From positions 1 to 12,222 of the forward strand of contig JAOZQB010000074.1 of assembly GCA_029932445.1 (NCBI GenBank): a DNA stretch of 12,222 bases, given 5' to 3'. Below the pieces are notes generated by a model. The model saw only the letters and a list, made by a program, of their open reading frames with translations, had not been told where the DNA came from and ran no database searches. This document shows, in pieces, positions 5,470 to 12,222 of the stretch; position 1 is the first letter of the stretch; every line of letters begins with the position of its first letter. The DNA comes from Bacteroidales bacterium. GTDB lineage: Bacteria; Bacteroidota; Bacteroidia; Bacteroidales; JAADGE01. The position numbers were made by a program, and so were the translations under genes.

Positions 5470-8019
5470 ATGAAAAGTCGTCAAATAATATTGCTTATAA
5501 CAGTTTTTGTTTCTGTTTTGCAGATAAATGCTTATTCGCAAAAAATGACACGAGTCAGAGGAACGGTTGTTAATTCAAAGACAAAAGAACCGATACCGTT
5601 TGCAAACATAATATTTGTCGGTAAAAATATCGGAACAACAACTGATTACAGAGGTAATTACTCGCTTGAAACACAGTGGGCTTCAGGGAGTATTAAGGTT
5701 GCTTATATCGGATATAAAAACAGTATTAAGAAAATAATAAAGGGGAAAAGTCAAACGGTTAATTTTGAATTGGAACCCGAAAATTTTAAAATTGATGAAG
5801 TTGTCGTAAAATCGAGAAGAAAAAGATACAGGAATAAAAATAATCCGGCTGTTGCATTGATAAAAAAGGTTATCGAAAACAAAGATAAAAATCGAAAAGA
5901 ACGGTTTGATTATTATGAATACGACAAATACGAAAAGGTGGAATTTGATTTAAATAATATTACTGAAAAATTTAGAAAAAAACGTGCGTTTAAAAAGTAT
6001 CAATTCATATTTAATTATGTTGATACATCTGAAATTAACGGTAAGCCGTATTTGCCTGTCTTTTTACAGGAAACCTTATCTAAAGTCTATTATCGAAGAT
6101 CTCCGAAAACAAACAAGGAGTTTGTATTTGGATCAAAATCAGTCGGTTCAAAAGATTATATTGACAGCGAAGGAACTGATATGATGGTTGATTATTTGTA
6201 TCAGGATATAAATTTGTACGATAATGATATTACGCTTCTTACAAATCAATTTATCAGTCCGCTTTCAACAATTTCTCCGGTCATTTATAAATTCAGAATT
6301 TTGGATACGGTTGCAGTAAATAATCGTTCGTGCATTAAACTTGCTTTTCAACCCAGAAATAAATTAGATTTTGCATTTGTCGGGAATTTATATGTTACAA
6401 ATGACAAATATTATTCTGTTGTTAAAGTCGAAATGGGAATTGCAAATGAAATAAACTTGAATTTTGTTTCCGATCTTCATATCAGTCAGGAGTTCGATTT
6501 TATTGATGATACATGTTGGATTTTGACTAAGGATGAACTAATAATTGATTTTAATATCGGAAAAAAAGCTGCCGGAATGTACGGAAAAAGATTGGTTTAT
6601 TATGATAATTATGTGTTTGATAAAAAAAGAGGAGATACAATTTATTCTGGATTAGATAAAACAATAAGAGAAGATAATTATGATAAAAAAGATGATGTTT
6701 ATTGGGAAAAAAGCAGACTGACAGAATTAAGCGAGCAAGAAGAAAATATTTACAGCATGGTTGACAGTGTTCAACATGTTCCGGCGTTTAAACGAACTAT
6801 GGATATTCTGACATTGCTTGTTGCCGGATATTGGAATTTCGGGAAAATTAATGTCGGTCCCGTAAATACTTTTTACAGTTTTAATGATGTTGAAGGATTT
6901 CGCTTAAGAATCGGAGGCAGAACAAGTGATAAATTCAGTAAACGCTTAAGATTAGACGGATACGCTTTATATGGATTTAAGGACGAAAAATACAAATATT
7001 CCGGAAGTATTATCTGGTCATTAAATAAAAAACCGATTCAAGCAAATCCGAAACATTCGATTTCGGCAATGTATCAGGTTGAAACTAATTTCCCGGGTAT
7101 GGAGATGCAGTTTATAAATGAAGATAATTTTTTGCTTTCTTTTAAAAGAGGTGTTGCGGATAAATTATTGTACTATGAAATGTTTAAGATAGAACATTTT
7201 AAAGATTGGAAAAACGGCTTCTCAACAACATTTAATATCAAAAGATTAAAACAGGAACCCGGCGGCACCTTACGTTTTGATTATGATGATAAATCCGTCA
7301 AATCAATTACAACAAGTGAAATAACCGGAGTTATTCGATTTGCACCCAATGAAAAATACATACAAGGCTACAATTACAGAACGCCGATACTCGGTAAATA
7401 TCCGATAATGCAAATTTCTTATACACAGGGCCTTGAAGCACTCCGCAATGCGGATTATACATACGGAAAACTGTCTTTCAACCTGTTCAAGCGCATTCAT
7501 ACGGCACCTTTGGGCTTTACGAATTTTGAACTTGAAGCCGGAAAAATTTTCGGTTCCGGAATTCCGTTTCCGTTACTATTTGTTCATCGAGCAAATCAAA
7601 CTTATTCATATCAATTACATTCATATAATATGATGAATTTCCTTGAATTTGTGAGTGACGAATATGTATCTGTTTTTGCGGAGCACCATTTTTACGGTTT
7701 CTTTTTTAACAAAATTCCATTGCTTAAAAAACTAAAATGGAGAGAAATCATTTCAGTAAAAGGAATATACGGTGGTGTTACGGATAAAAATAATCCTAAT
7801 ATAACATCCGGATTGATGAAATTCCCGACTGATGAAACTGATGGAAAAGAAAATACCACAACTTACACTTTAACACAAAAACCGTATATCGAAATCAGTG
7901 CCGGTATCGGTAATATTTTTAAGTTTTTCAGAATAGATGTTGTTAAACGTGTAACATATTTGAATAATCCGAATGTCTCTGAATACGGAATCAGAGCAAG
8001 ATTTAAGTTTGACTTTTAA
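5470..8019 (+). CDS. CarboxypepD_reg-like / DUF5686 outer-membrane protein
   Basis: 849 residues. A signal peptide (residues 1-24, ending AYSQ) is followed by a carboxypeptidase-regulatory-like beta-sandwich at about 28-102 (RVRGTVVNSKTKEPIPFANI... TTDYRGNYSL). This is the module that precedes the plug or barrel in many Bacteroidota surface proteins. A short linker containing IDEVVVKS (108-115) leads into the DUF5686 region, whose signature YRNKNNPAVALIKKVIENK spans 120-138. The remainder is beta-rich and ends in RARFKFDF, a barrel-type C-terminus. DUF5686 proteins are widespread in Bacteroidota and functionally undescribed, as far as I know. There is no TonB plug domain, so it is not a SusC transporter. 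It lies 2 nt after gtrA and 34 nt before serine palmitoyltransferase, between the inositol and sphingoid modules. That placement suggests an envelope or lipid-related role, but this is inference only. Confidence 0.82.
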   Translation: MKSRQIILLITVFVSVLQINAYSQKMTRVRGTVVNSKTKEPIPFANIIFVGKNIGTTTDYRGNYSLETQWASGSIKVAYIGYKNSIKKIIKGKSQTVNFELEPENFKIDEVVVKSRRKRYRNKNNPAVALIKKVIENKDKNRKERFDYYEYDKYEKVEFDLNNITEKFRKKRAFKKYQFIFNYVDTSEINGKPYLPVFLQETLSKVYYRRSPKTNKEFVFGSKSVGSKDYIDSEGTDMMVDYLYQDINLYDNDITLLTNQFISPLSTISPVIYKFRILDTVAVNNRSCIKLAFQPRNKLDFAFVGNLYVTNDKYYSVVKVEMGIANEINLNFVSDLHISQEFDFIDDTCWILTKDELIIDFNIGKKAAGMYGKRLVYYDNYVFDKKRGDTIYSGLDKTIREDNYDKKDDVYWEKSRLTELSEQEENIYSMVDSVQHVPAFKRTMDILTLLVAGYWNFGKINVGPVNTFYSFNDVEGFRLRIGGRTSDKFSKRLRLDGYALYGFKDEKYKYSGSIIWSLNKKPIQANPKHSISAMYQVETNFPGMEMQFINEDNFLLSFKRGVADKLLYYEMFKIEHFKDWKNGFSTTFNIKRLKQEPGGTLRFDYDDKSVKSITTSEITGVIRFAPNEKYIQGYNYRTPILGKYPIMQISYTQGLEALRNADYTYGKLSFNLFKRIHTAPLGFTNFELEAGKIFGSGIPFPLLFVHRANQTYSYQLHSYNMMNFLEFVSDEYVSVFAEHHFYGFFFNKIPLLKKLKWREIISVKGIYGGVTDKNNPNITSGLMKFPTDETDGKENTTTYTLTQKPYIEISAGIGNIFKFFRIDVVKRVTYLNNPNVSEYGIRARFKFDF

Positions 8020-8053
8020 AAAAAAATAAATATTAATTTATATATTAAACCGG

Positions 8054-9256
8054 ATGAAACCATTACAAAAAAGAATGTCAGAATATAACATACCGCAGCT
8101 GTTTATGGCAAAAGGGATGTATCCTTATTACCATTCTTTGGAAACCGGACAAGATACGGTCGTTTATATAAAAGGGAAAAAGGTTTTAATGTTCGGATCA
8201 AACAGTTATCTCGGACTCACAAATCATCCGAAGCTTAAAGAAGCGGCGGCGAAAGCATTAATTAAATACGGTACGGGAGCATCGGGATCCAGATTAATGA
8301 ACGGTAATTTAGATCTGCATGACGAATTAGAAATAAAACTTGCCGAATATACGGGAAAACAAACAGCAACGGTTTTTAGTACGGGTTTTCAGGCAAATGT
8401 CGGTACCATTCCGGCTCTCGTCGGAAGAAATGACTATCTTATTATTGATGAAAAATCTCACGCATCAATTATTGAAGGTTCGCGACTTGCTTTTGCAAAA
8501 ACTTTGAAATACAAACATAATGATACCGAAGCTTTAGAAAAAGCACTTACAAAAACAGACAGAAATAAAATTACGGTAATTATATCAGACGGAGTTTTCA
8601 GTATGGAGGGTGATGTTGCCCCATTGGATAAAATCGTTGAATTAGCCGATAAATATAATGCTTCGGTGATGTTGGATGATGCTCACGGTTTAGGTGTAAT
8701 GGGTATAAACGGCGCAGGAACGGCTTCTCATTTTAATCTTACCGATAAAACAGATATCATAATGGGAACGTTCAGCAAATCTTTAGCTTCTCTCGGAGGA
8801 TTTATTGCTTCTGATTTTAATACAATAAATTATTTGAAACACAGTGCCAGAGCATTAATTTTCAGTGCGGGAATTCCGCCCGCATCAGCTGCTACAGTTT
8901 TAGAAGCATTAAAAATTATAAAATCCGAGCCTCAAAGAATAGATGCTTTATGGGAAAATACAAACTATGCTAAAAAATGTCTTAAACAAGAAAATTTTAA
9001 TATCGGAAACAGCACAACACCGATTATTCCGATTTTTACCGGAGAAGATTCAAAAACATTTTCATATGCTTCAATGCTTTTAAATAAAGGAGTATACGTA
9101 AACCCGGTGGTACATCCCGCAGTAGAGAAAAATAACGGTATTTTGAGATTCTCTTTAATGGCTACTCATACAAAAAAACAAATTGCAACTGCAGTTGAGA
9201 AACTGGTTGAATGTCGATCTTTAATTGAAAAGAACAAAGTAGCGCAATTTGCATAA
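8054..9256 (+). CDS. spt: Serine palmitoyltransferase (PLP-dependent alpha-oxoamine synthase)
   Basis: 400 residues, cytosolic or membrane-associated. It condenses L-serine with a long-chain acyl-CoA to 3-ketosphinganine, the committed step of sphingolipid synthesis. The alpha-oxoamine synthase fold is clear: GSNSYLGL (48-55), GTGASGSR with LMNG (73-84), the PLP-stacking H136 in KSHAS, D208 and H211 in LDDAHGLG, the Schiff-base lysine K242 in GTFSKSLAS, and R365 near the C-terminus in LRFSLMATHTK for carboxylate binding. Relatives include 8-amino-7-oxononanoate synthase (BioF) and glycine C-acetyltransferase. I prefer SPT for two reasons. The N-terminus (IPQLFMAKGMYPYY) and the stretches LKYKHND, SMEGD and LMATHTK closely resemble the Bacteroides enzyme as I remember it. 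The next two genes also match later sphingolipid steps, and no biotin genes are present. The start ATG is 34 nt after the DUF5686 stop. Confidence 0.88.
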   Translation: MKPLQKRMSEYNIPQLFMAKGMYPYYHSLETGQDTVVYIKGKKVLMFGSNSYLGLTNHPKLKEAAAKALIKYGTGASGSRLMNGNLDLHDELEIKLAEYTGKQTATVFSTGFQANVGTIPALVGRNDYLIIDEKSHASIIEGSRLAFAKTLKYKHNDTEALEKALTKTDRNKITVIISDGVFSMEGDVAPLDKIVELADKYNASVMLDDAHGLGVMGINGAGTASHFNLTDKTDIIMGTFSKSLASLGGFIASDFNTINYLKHSARALIFSAGIPPASAATVLEALKIIKSEPQRIDALWENTNYAKKCLKQENFNIGNSTTPIIPIFTGEDSKTFSYASMLLNKGVYVNPVVHPAVEKNNGILRFSLMATHTKKQIATAVEKLVECRSLIEKNKVAQFA

Positions 9257-9280
9257 ATTATTTAATTAAATTTTACACTT

Positions 9281-10408
9281 ATGAAAAGCATCGAAATAAA
9301 AGAAGTACAATCAAAAAGGGATTTAAATAAATTTATATCGTTTGCCGATAAATTGTACAAAGGAAACAAATACAGGGTGCCGCAATTACACTCGTTTGAA
9401 AAATCAACCTTAATAAAAGAGAAAAATCCGGCTTTTGATTTTTGCGAAGCAAAATATTGGCTGGCGTACAGAGATAATAAGATTGTAGGAAGAATAGCTG
9501 CAATTCTTAATCATAAATCAAATGAAATATGGAACGAAAAATATATGCGTTTCGGATGGGTTGACTTTATTGATGACATTGAAGTGTCTTCGGCTTTAAT
9601 AAAAACTGTTGAAGATTGGGCAAAAGAAAAAGGTTTGACGGCTGTTCACGGACCGCTCGGTTTTACGGATATGGATTTGGAAGGTATGTTGGTATACGGA
9701 TTTGACGAAATTGCGACTCAGGCAACTCTGTATAATTATCCGTATTACATCGAACATCTTGAAAAGCTCGGATATAAAAAAGACACGGATTGGATACAAT
9801 TTGAAATTGAAGTACCCGAAAAAGTACCCGAAAAAGTAAAGCGAATATCTGATCTGGTACTTAAAAGATATGATTTAAGAATTTTAGACGCAAAAAAATC
9901 GAAAGATATTCTGCCTTATGCAAAAAGTATGTTTAATACCTTAAATGAGGGATTTAAAGATCTATACGGATACGTTGCTCTTACCGAGAAACAAATTGAT
10001 TATTACGTAAAAGCATATTTTTCAATAATTAACACAAAATATGTTTGTTTTGTATTAGATAAAAATGATGAGGTTGTCGGATTCGGAGTTACGCTTCTGT
10101 CTTTATCGGAAGCATTGCAAAAAGCAAAAGGAAAATTATTTCCTTTCGGATTTATTCATATTTTGAAAGCGCTTAATAAAAATACAAAAATTGATATGCT
10201 TTTGCAAGGTGTAAAACCGGAATATATAAATAAAGGTGTTGCCGCCGTATTTTTTAATAAATTAATGCAAGCATACATTGATAACGGTATAAAAACAGCG
10301 ATTTCAAGTCATGCACTGGAAACAAATAAAGCTGCAATTCAAATATTTGACGATTATAATACACGACAACACCTGAGAAGGCGGATTTATATAAAACATT
10401 TTGAATAA
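9281..10408 (+). CDS. GNAT-like acyltransferase, candidate bacterial ceramide synthase
   Basis: 375 residues, no signal peptide. Two GNAT-like lobes are suggested. An N-terminal lobe (about 1-165) holds KYWLAYRDNKIVGRIAAI (58-75) and the strongly patterned HGPLGFTDMDLEGML (123-137). A C-terminal lobe (about 195-375) holds VCFVLDKNDEVVGFG (255-269), then LLQGVKPEYINKGVAAVFFNKL (307-328), which resembles an acyl-CoA pyrophosphate-binding turn, and SSHALETNKAAIQIFDDY (342-359), the usual end of a GNAT core. The family is generally annotated only as 'GNAT N-acetyltransferase'. It lies between SPT (24 nt before) and a CerR-like reductase (5 nt after). In Caulobacter, the acyl-CoA-dependent ceramide synthase bCerS is a GNAT-type protein in a cluster with Spt and CerR, so the inferred job here is N-acylation of 3-ketosphinganine. 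Direct relationship to bCerS has not been tested. Confidence 0.7.
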   Translation: MKSIEIKEVQSKRDLNKFISFADKLYKGNKYRVPQLHSFEKSTLIKEKNPAFDFCEAKYWLAYRDNKIVGRIAAILNHKSNEIWNEKYMRFGWVDFIDDIEVSSALIKTVEDWAKEKGLTAVHGPLGFTDMDLEGMLVYGFDEIATQATLYNYPYYIEHLEKLGYKKDTDWIQFEIEVPEKVPEKVKRISDLVLKRYDLRILDAKKSKDILPYAKSMFNTLNEGFKDLYGYVALTEKQIDYYVKAYFSIINTKYVCFVLDKNDEVVGFGVTLLSLSEALQKAKGKLFPFGFIHILKALNKNTKIDMLLQGVKPEYINKGVAAVFFNKLMQAYIDNGIKTAISSHALETNKAAIQIFDDYNTRQHLRRRIYIKHFE

Positions 10409-10413
10409 ATAAG

Positions 10414-11406
10414 GTGAAAAAGATTTTAATAGTCGGGGCAAGCGGTTTTATCGGAGGGTTTCTTGTTGAAGAGGCTCTGAACAGAGGATATGAAGTATAT
10501 GCCGGGATACGAAGTACAAGTAACAGACAATATCTTTCGGATAAACGCATTAAATTTTTAGAATTGAAACTATCCGATAAAAGCAATTTGAAACAAAAAA
10601 TTAAAGATTTCGGAAGATTTGATTATGTTATTCATAATGCGGGATTAACAAAATCGTGTAAAAAAAGTGCTTTTGAACAGGTTAACTTTCAATACACAAA
10701 AAATTTGACGGAGGCATTTATTGAGACAGAAAATATACCTGATAAATTTATTTATGTCAGCAGTTTGGATGCTTTCGGCAGCGGAAATGAAGAAACGATG
10801 CAAGCGATAAAACTTTCCGATAAACCGAATCCTCAAACTCTTTACGGAAAAAGTAAGCTGAAAACAGAAAGCTATCTTAATTCACTGAATGGTTTTCCGA
10901 ATATAATTATAAGACCAACAGGTGTTTACGGTCCGAGAGACAAGGGGTATTATCTTGTTTACAAAAGCATAAAAAACGGAATTGAAACATACATAGGTTC
11001 AAGAAAACAAGTTATTTCTTTTATTTATGTTAAAGATTTAGCTCGATTAGTTTTTGATGCCGCACAATCGGAAATTTCAAACAAAGCATATTTTATTTCG
11101 GATTTGAGAAAATATACAACCGAAGAATTTAATCAAATCGTAAAAAAAGAACTGAATAAAAAAGCATTGCGAATAGTTTTTCCGAAAGCTGTTGTAAAAA
11201 TACTGTCTTTTATTATCGGAAATTTGTCATGTTTATTCGGAAAACCGGCAACCTTAAATATGGAAAAGTACAAAATAATAAGTGCAGGTAATTGGTATTG
11301 CGACAGTTCGGATATCGTTAAAGATTTTGGTTTTAAACCGGAATATGATCTTAAAAAAGGAATTAAAGAAACCATTACTTGGTTTAAAGAACAAAAACTA
11401 CTGTAA
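10414..11406 (+). CDS. cerR: NAD(P)-dependent SDR reductase, CerR / 3-ketosphinganine reductase-like
   Basis: 330 residues, extended short-chain dehydrogenase (NAD-dependent epimerase/dehydratase family). The Rossmann motif is G8-A-S-G11-F-I-G14 at the very N-terminus. The catalytic Y144-x-x-x-K148 lies in LYGKSKLKTE, with a Ser near 116-117 (YVSSLDAFG) completing the triad, and IIRPTGVYGP (165-174) is the usual post-catalytic block. The GTG start at 10414 is chosen because it places KKILIVGASGFIG exactly as in the family and leaves a 5-nt gap after the acyltransferase. The N-terminal half (VEEALNRGYEVYAGIRS, VIHNAGLTK) resembles the B. thetaiotaomicron protein BT_0972, reported to have 3-ketosphinganine reductase activity, and Caulobacter CerR, which reduces the keto group after acylation. 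Whether it acts before or after acylation here cannot be seen. A nucleotide-sugar epimerase is the alternative, but the neighbours argue against it. Confidence 0.8.
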   Translation: MKKILIVGASGFIGGFLVEEALNRGYEVYAGIRSTSNRQYLSDKRIKFLELKLSDKSNLKQKIKDFGRFDYVIHNAGLTKSCKKSAFEQVNFQYTKNLTEAFIETENIPDKFIYVSSLDAFGSGNEETMQAIKLSDKPNPQTLYGKSKLKTESYLNSLNGFPNIIIRPTGVYGPRDKGYYLVYKSIKNGIETYIGSRKQVISFIYVKDLARLVFDAAQSEISNKAYFISDLRKYTTEEFNQIVKKELNKKALRIVFPKAVVKILSFIIGNLSCLFGKPATLNMEKYKIISAGNWYCDSSDIVKDFGFKPEYDLKKGIKETITWFKEQKLL

Positions 11407-11408
11407 AA

Positions 11409-11942
11409 ATGCGAAAATTATTTATAATAGTATCGGCAATATTAATGTCAACGGGTGTTTTTTCCCAACCGAAAAATTATCCCGTTCCGCCCGAAACAAA
11501 AAAACGTTTATTTTTTATTCAACGTAACCATAATGAAAATACGGTTATATACGATACAAATTTTGATAAAAACGGAAATCTTATCGAAAGTAATCCGGTC
11601 GACGTATATTGGATACGATATCAGGAACAAGGACAAAGAATGGAACTTAGGGCTATTGAACGGAGATTTGCTTTCGGCGGAAAATGCGAAAAATTAGAAT
11701 CGAATCCCGAGTATTATCTTCTTAAACTTGCCGCAACAGATAAGAAAAAATTGTTATTGAAGCAAACCTCACCTTTTAAAGCAGCTATTTATACGAAAAT
11801 AAACAATAAAATGTCTGTTTTGCATCATATGTATATTTTTGCGGATAATTCCGGAATTAAACCGACTGTAATATATATCGAACTCTTCGGAAAAGATATA
11901 AAAACCGGACAAAAAACCTATGAAAAACTGATTAATCCGTAA
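11409..11942 (+). CDS. Secreted DUF4833 domain protein
   Basis: 177 residues. A signal peptide (residues 1-19, ending VFS before Q20) has no lipobox Cys, so it should be a soluble periplasmic or outer-membrane-associated protein. The DUF4833 pattern covers nearly all the mature chain: LFFIQRNHNENTVIYDTN (34-51), the very conserved-looking NPVDVYWIRY (62-71), ELRAIERRFAFG (79-90), and a C-terminal beta-rich part with LHHMYIF (138-144) and TVIYIELFG (153-161). The family has no assigned function that I know of. The gene begins 2 nt after the CerR-like stop and ends 3 nt before the IPC-synthase-like gene. Its placement between the ceramide and inositol-phosphoceramide steps hints at handling or sensing of sphingolipids in the periplasm, but this is inference. 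Confidence 0.78.
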   Translation: MRKLFIIVSAILMSTGVFSQPKNYPVPPETKKRLFFIQRNHNENTVIYDTNFDKNGNLIESNPVDVYWIRYQEQGQRMELRAIERRFAFGGKCEKLESNPEYYLLKLAATDKKKLLLKQTSPFKAAIYTKINNKMSVLHHMYIFADNSGIKPTVIYIELFGKDIKTGQKTYEKLINP

Positions 11943-11945
11943 AAA

Positions 11946-12222
11946 ATGAAATTCCGACGATTTACAAAAAAAAATATTCTTGTAAATATCTTGCTTATTG
12001 TATTGTATATTGTATGGAATACGATTGTCAGAGGTATGAGGAGCGAGCATTGGTTTTTAATTGTTCTTTGGCTTACAATGTTTTATATCGGAGAAAAAAC
12101 ACGAAAATTTATTTTAGCTTTTTCAATTTTTATAGTTTATTGGATAATTTACGATTCCATGCGAATTATTCTGAATTATGAAGTGTCTCCGGTGCATATA
12201 AAACAACCGTACGAACTTGAAA
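11946..12222 (+). CDS. Probable inositol phosphorylceramide synthase (PAP2/AUR1-like), N-terminal fragment cut by window end
   Basis: An open frame starts 3 nt after the DUF4833 stop and runs off the right edge (92 full codons). It has basic N-terminal residues (MKFRRFTKK), a first membrane helix at about 11-25 (ILVNILLIVLYIVW), a conserved-looking R-G-M-R-S-E-H-W-F turn (29-37), helices at about 37-49 and 55-68, and then YDSMRIILNYEV (69-80) with SPVHIKQPYELE (81-92). A 'Y-D-S-M-R-x-x-x-N-Y ... V-H-I ... Y-x-L-E' stretch after two or three helices is what I recall from PAP2-superfamily proteins of Bacteroidota that act as inositol phosphorylceramide synthases. The PAP2 catalytic motifs (K-x6-R-P, S-G-x-H or equivalent, S-R-x5-H-x3-D) would lie beyond the window and cannot be checked. 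Its partners in the window (PI-forming module, ceramide module) support transfer of phosphoinositol from phosphatidylinositol to dihydroceramide. Confidence 0.65.
   Translation, partial: MKFRRFTKKNILVNILLIVLYIVWNTIVRGMRSEHWFLIVLWLTMFYIGEKTRKFILAFSIFIVYWIIYDSMRIILNYEVSPVHIKQPYELE

Noticed and set aside
5470..8019. TonB-dependent SusC-type transporter
   Set aside because: The N-terminal CarboxypepD_reg-like domain is shared with SusC proteins, but no plug domain follows and the 849-residue chain matches the DUF5686 pattern instead.
8054..9256. Biotin synthesis enzyme BioF or threonine-pathway Kbl
   Set aside because: All alpha-oxoamine synthases share the PLP motifs. The N-terminal and C-terminal blocks look like Bacteroides SPT, the following genes fit sphingolipid steps, and no biotin or threonine dehydrogenase gene is present.
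10254..10586. Minus-strand open frame of 110 codons
   Set aside because: It runs antisense across the end of the acyltransferase and the start of the reductase, both with clear family motifs. Its translation shows no recognisable domain.
11769..12050. Minus-strand open frame over the DUF4833 / PAP2 junction
   Set aside because: It overlaps two well-supported plus-strand genes and has the low-complexity composition expected of a shadow frame in AT-rich DNA.
1..12222. CRISPR array, tRNA, rRNA, prophage or insertion sequence
   Set aside because: No regularly spaced repeats, cloverleaf-like sequence, rRNA-like stretch or transposase/integrase gene was seen. Nearly all bases are accounted for by collinear genes.

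Overview
This is an AT-rich, gene-dense window in which every supported gene lies on the + strand. It looks like a chromosomal segment of a Bacteroidota (Bacteroidetes) bacterium. The evidence is a set of lineage-typical proteins: a CarboxypepD_reg-like/DUF5686 outer-membrane protein, a DUF4833 protein, Bacteroides-type serine palmitoyltransferase, and beta-barrels ending in Phe. The starts also mostly lack Shine-Dalgarno sequences. The exact genus cannot be read from the sequence.

Layout. (1) Positions 3-167 hold the 3' end of a LolA-like lipoprotein-sorting protein, followed by a strong hairpin at 218-260. (2) Two outer-membrane barrels follow: an OMPLA/phospholipase-A-like protein (276-1178, GTG start) and a DUF1302-like porin (1198-2439). 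(3) A 106-nt intergenic stretch (2440-2545) carries inverted repeats. (4) The inositol-lipid module is a CDP-alcohol phosphatidyltransferase (PIP synthase), a myo-inositol-1-phosphate synthase, a PgpA-type phosphatase and a small GtrA membrane protein, packed 1-31 nt apart. (5) A large DUF5686 outer-membrane protein (5470-8019) comes next. (6) The sphingolipid module is serine palmitoyltransferase, a two-lobed GNAT-like acyltransferase that is a good ceramide-synthase candidate, and a CerR-like ketosphinganine/oxo-ceramide reductase. (7) Last come a secreted DUF4833 protein and the 5' end of a polytopic membrane protein that resembles the PAP2-family inositol phosphorylceramide (IPC) synthases of Bacteroidota, cut by the window edge.

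Working together (inference). MIPS makes inositol-1-phosphate from glucose-6-phosphate. The CDP-alcohol transferase joins it to CDP-diacylglycerol to give phosphatidylinositol phosphate, and the PgpA homologue would remove the phosphate to give phosphatidylinositol. SPT condenses serine with an acyl-CoA, the GNAT protein would N-acylate the product, and the CerR-like enzyme reduces the 3-keto group to give dihydroceramide. The terminal PAP2 protein would transfer phosphoinositol to dihydroceramide. The window therefore appears to carry an almost complete one-locus route to inositol phosphosphingolipids. In Bacteroides thetaiotaomicron, as I recall, the same steps are spread over several loci. 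The embedded GtrA, DUF5686 and DUF4833 genes and the flanking envelope proteins are candidates for lipid flipping, export or surface functions not yet assigned to this pathway.
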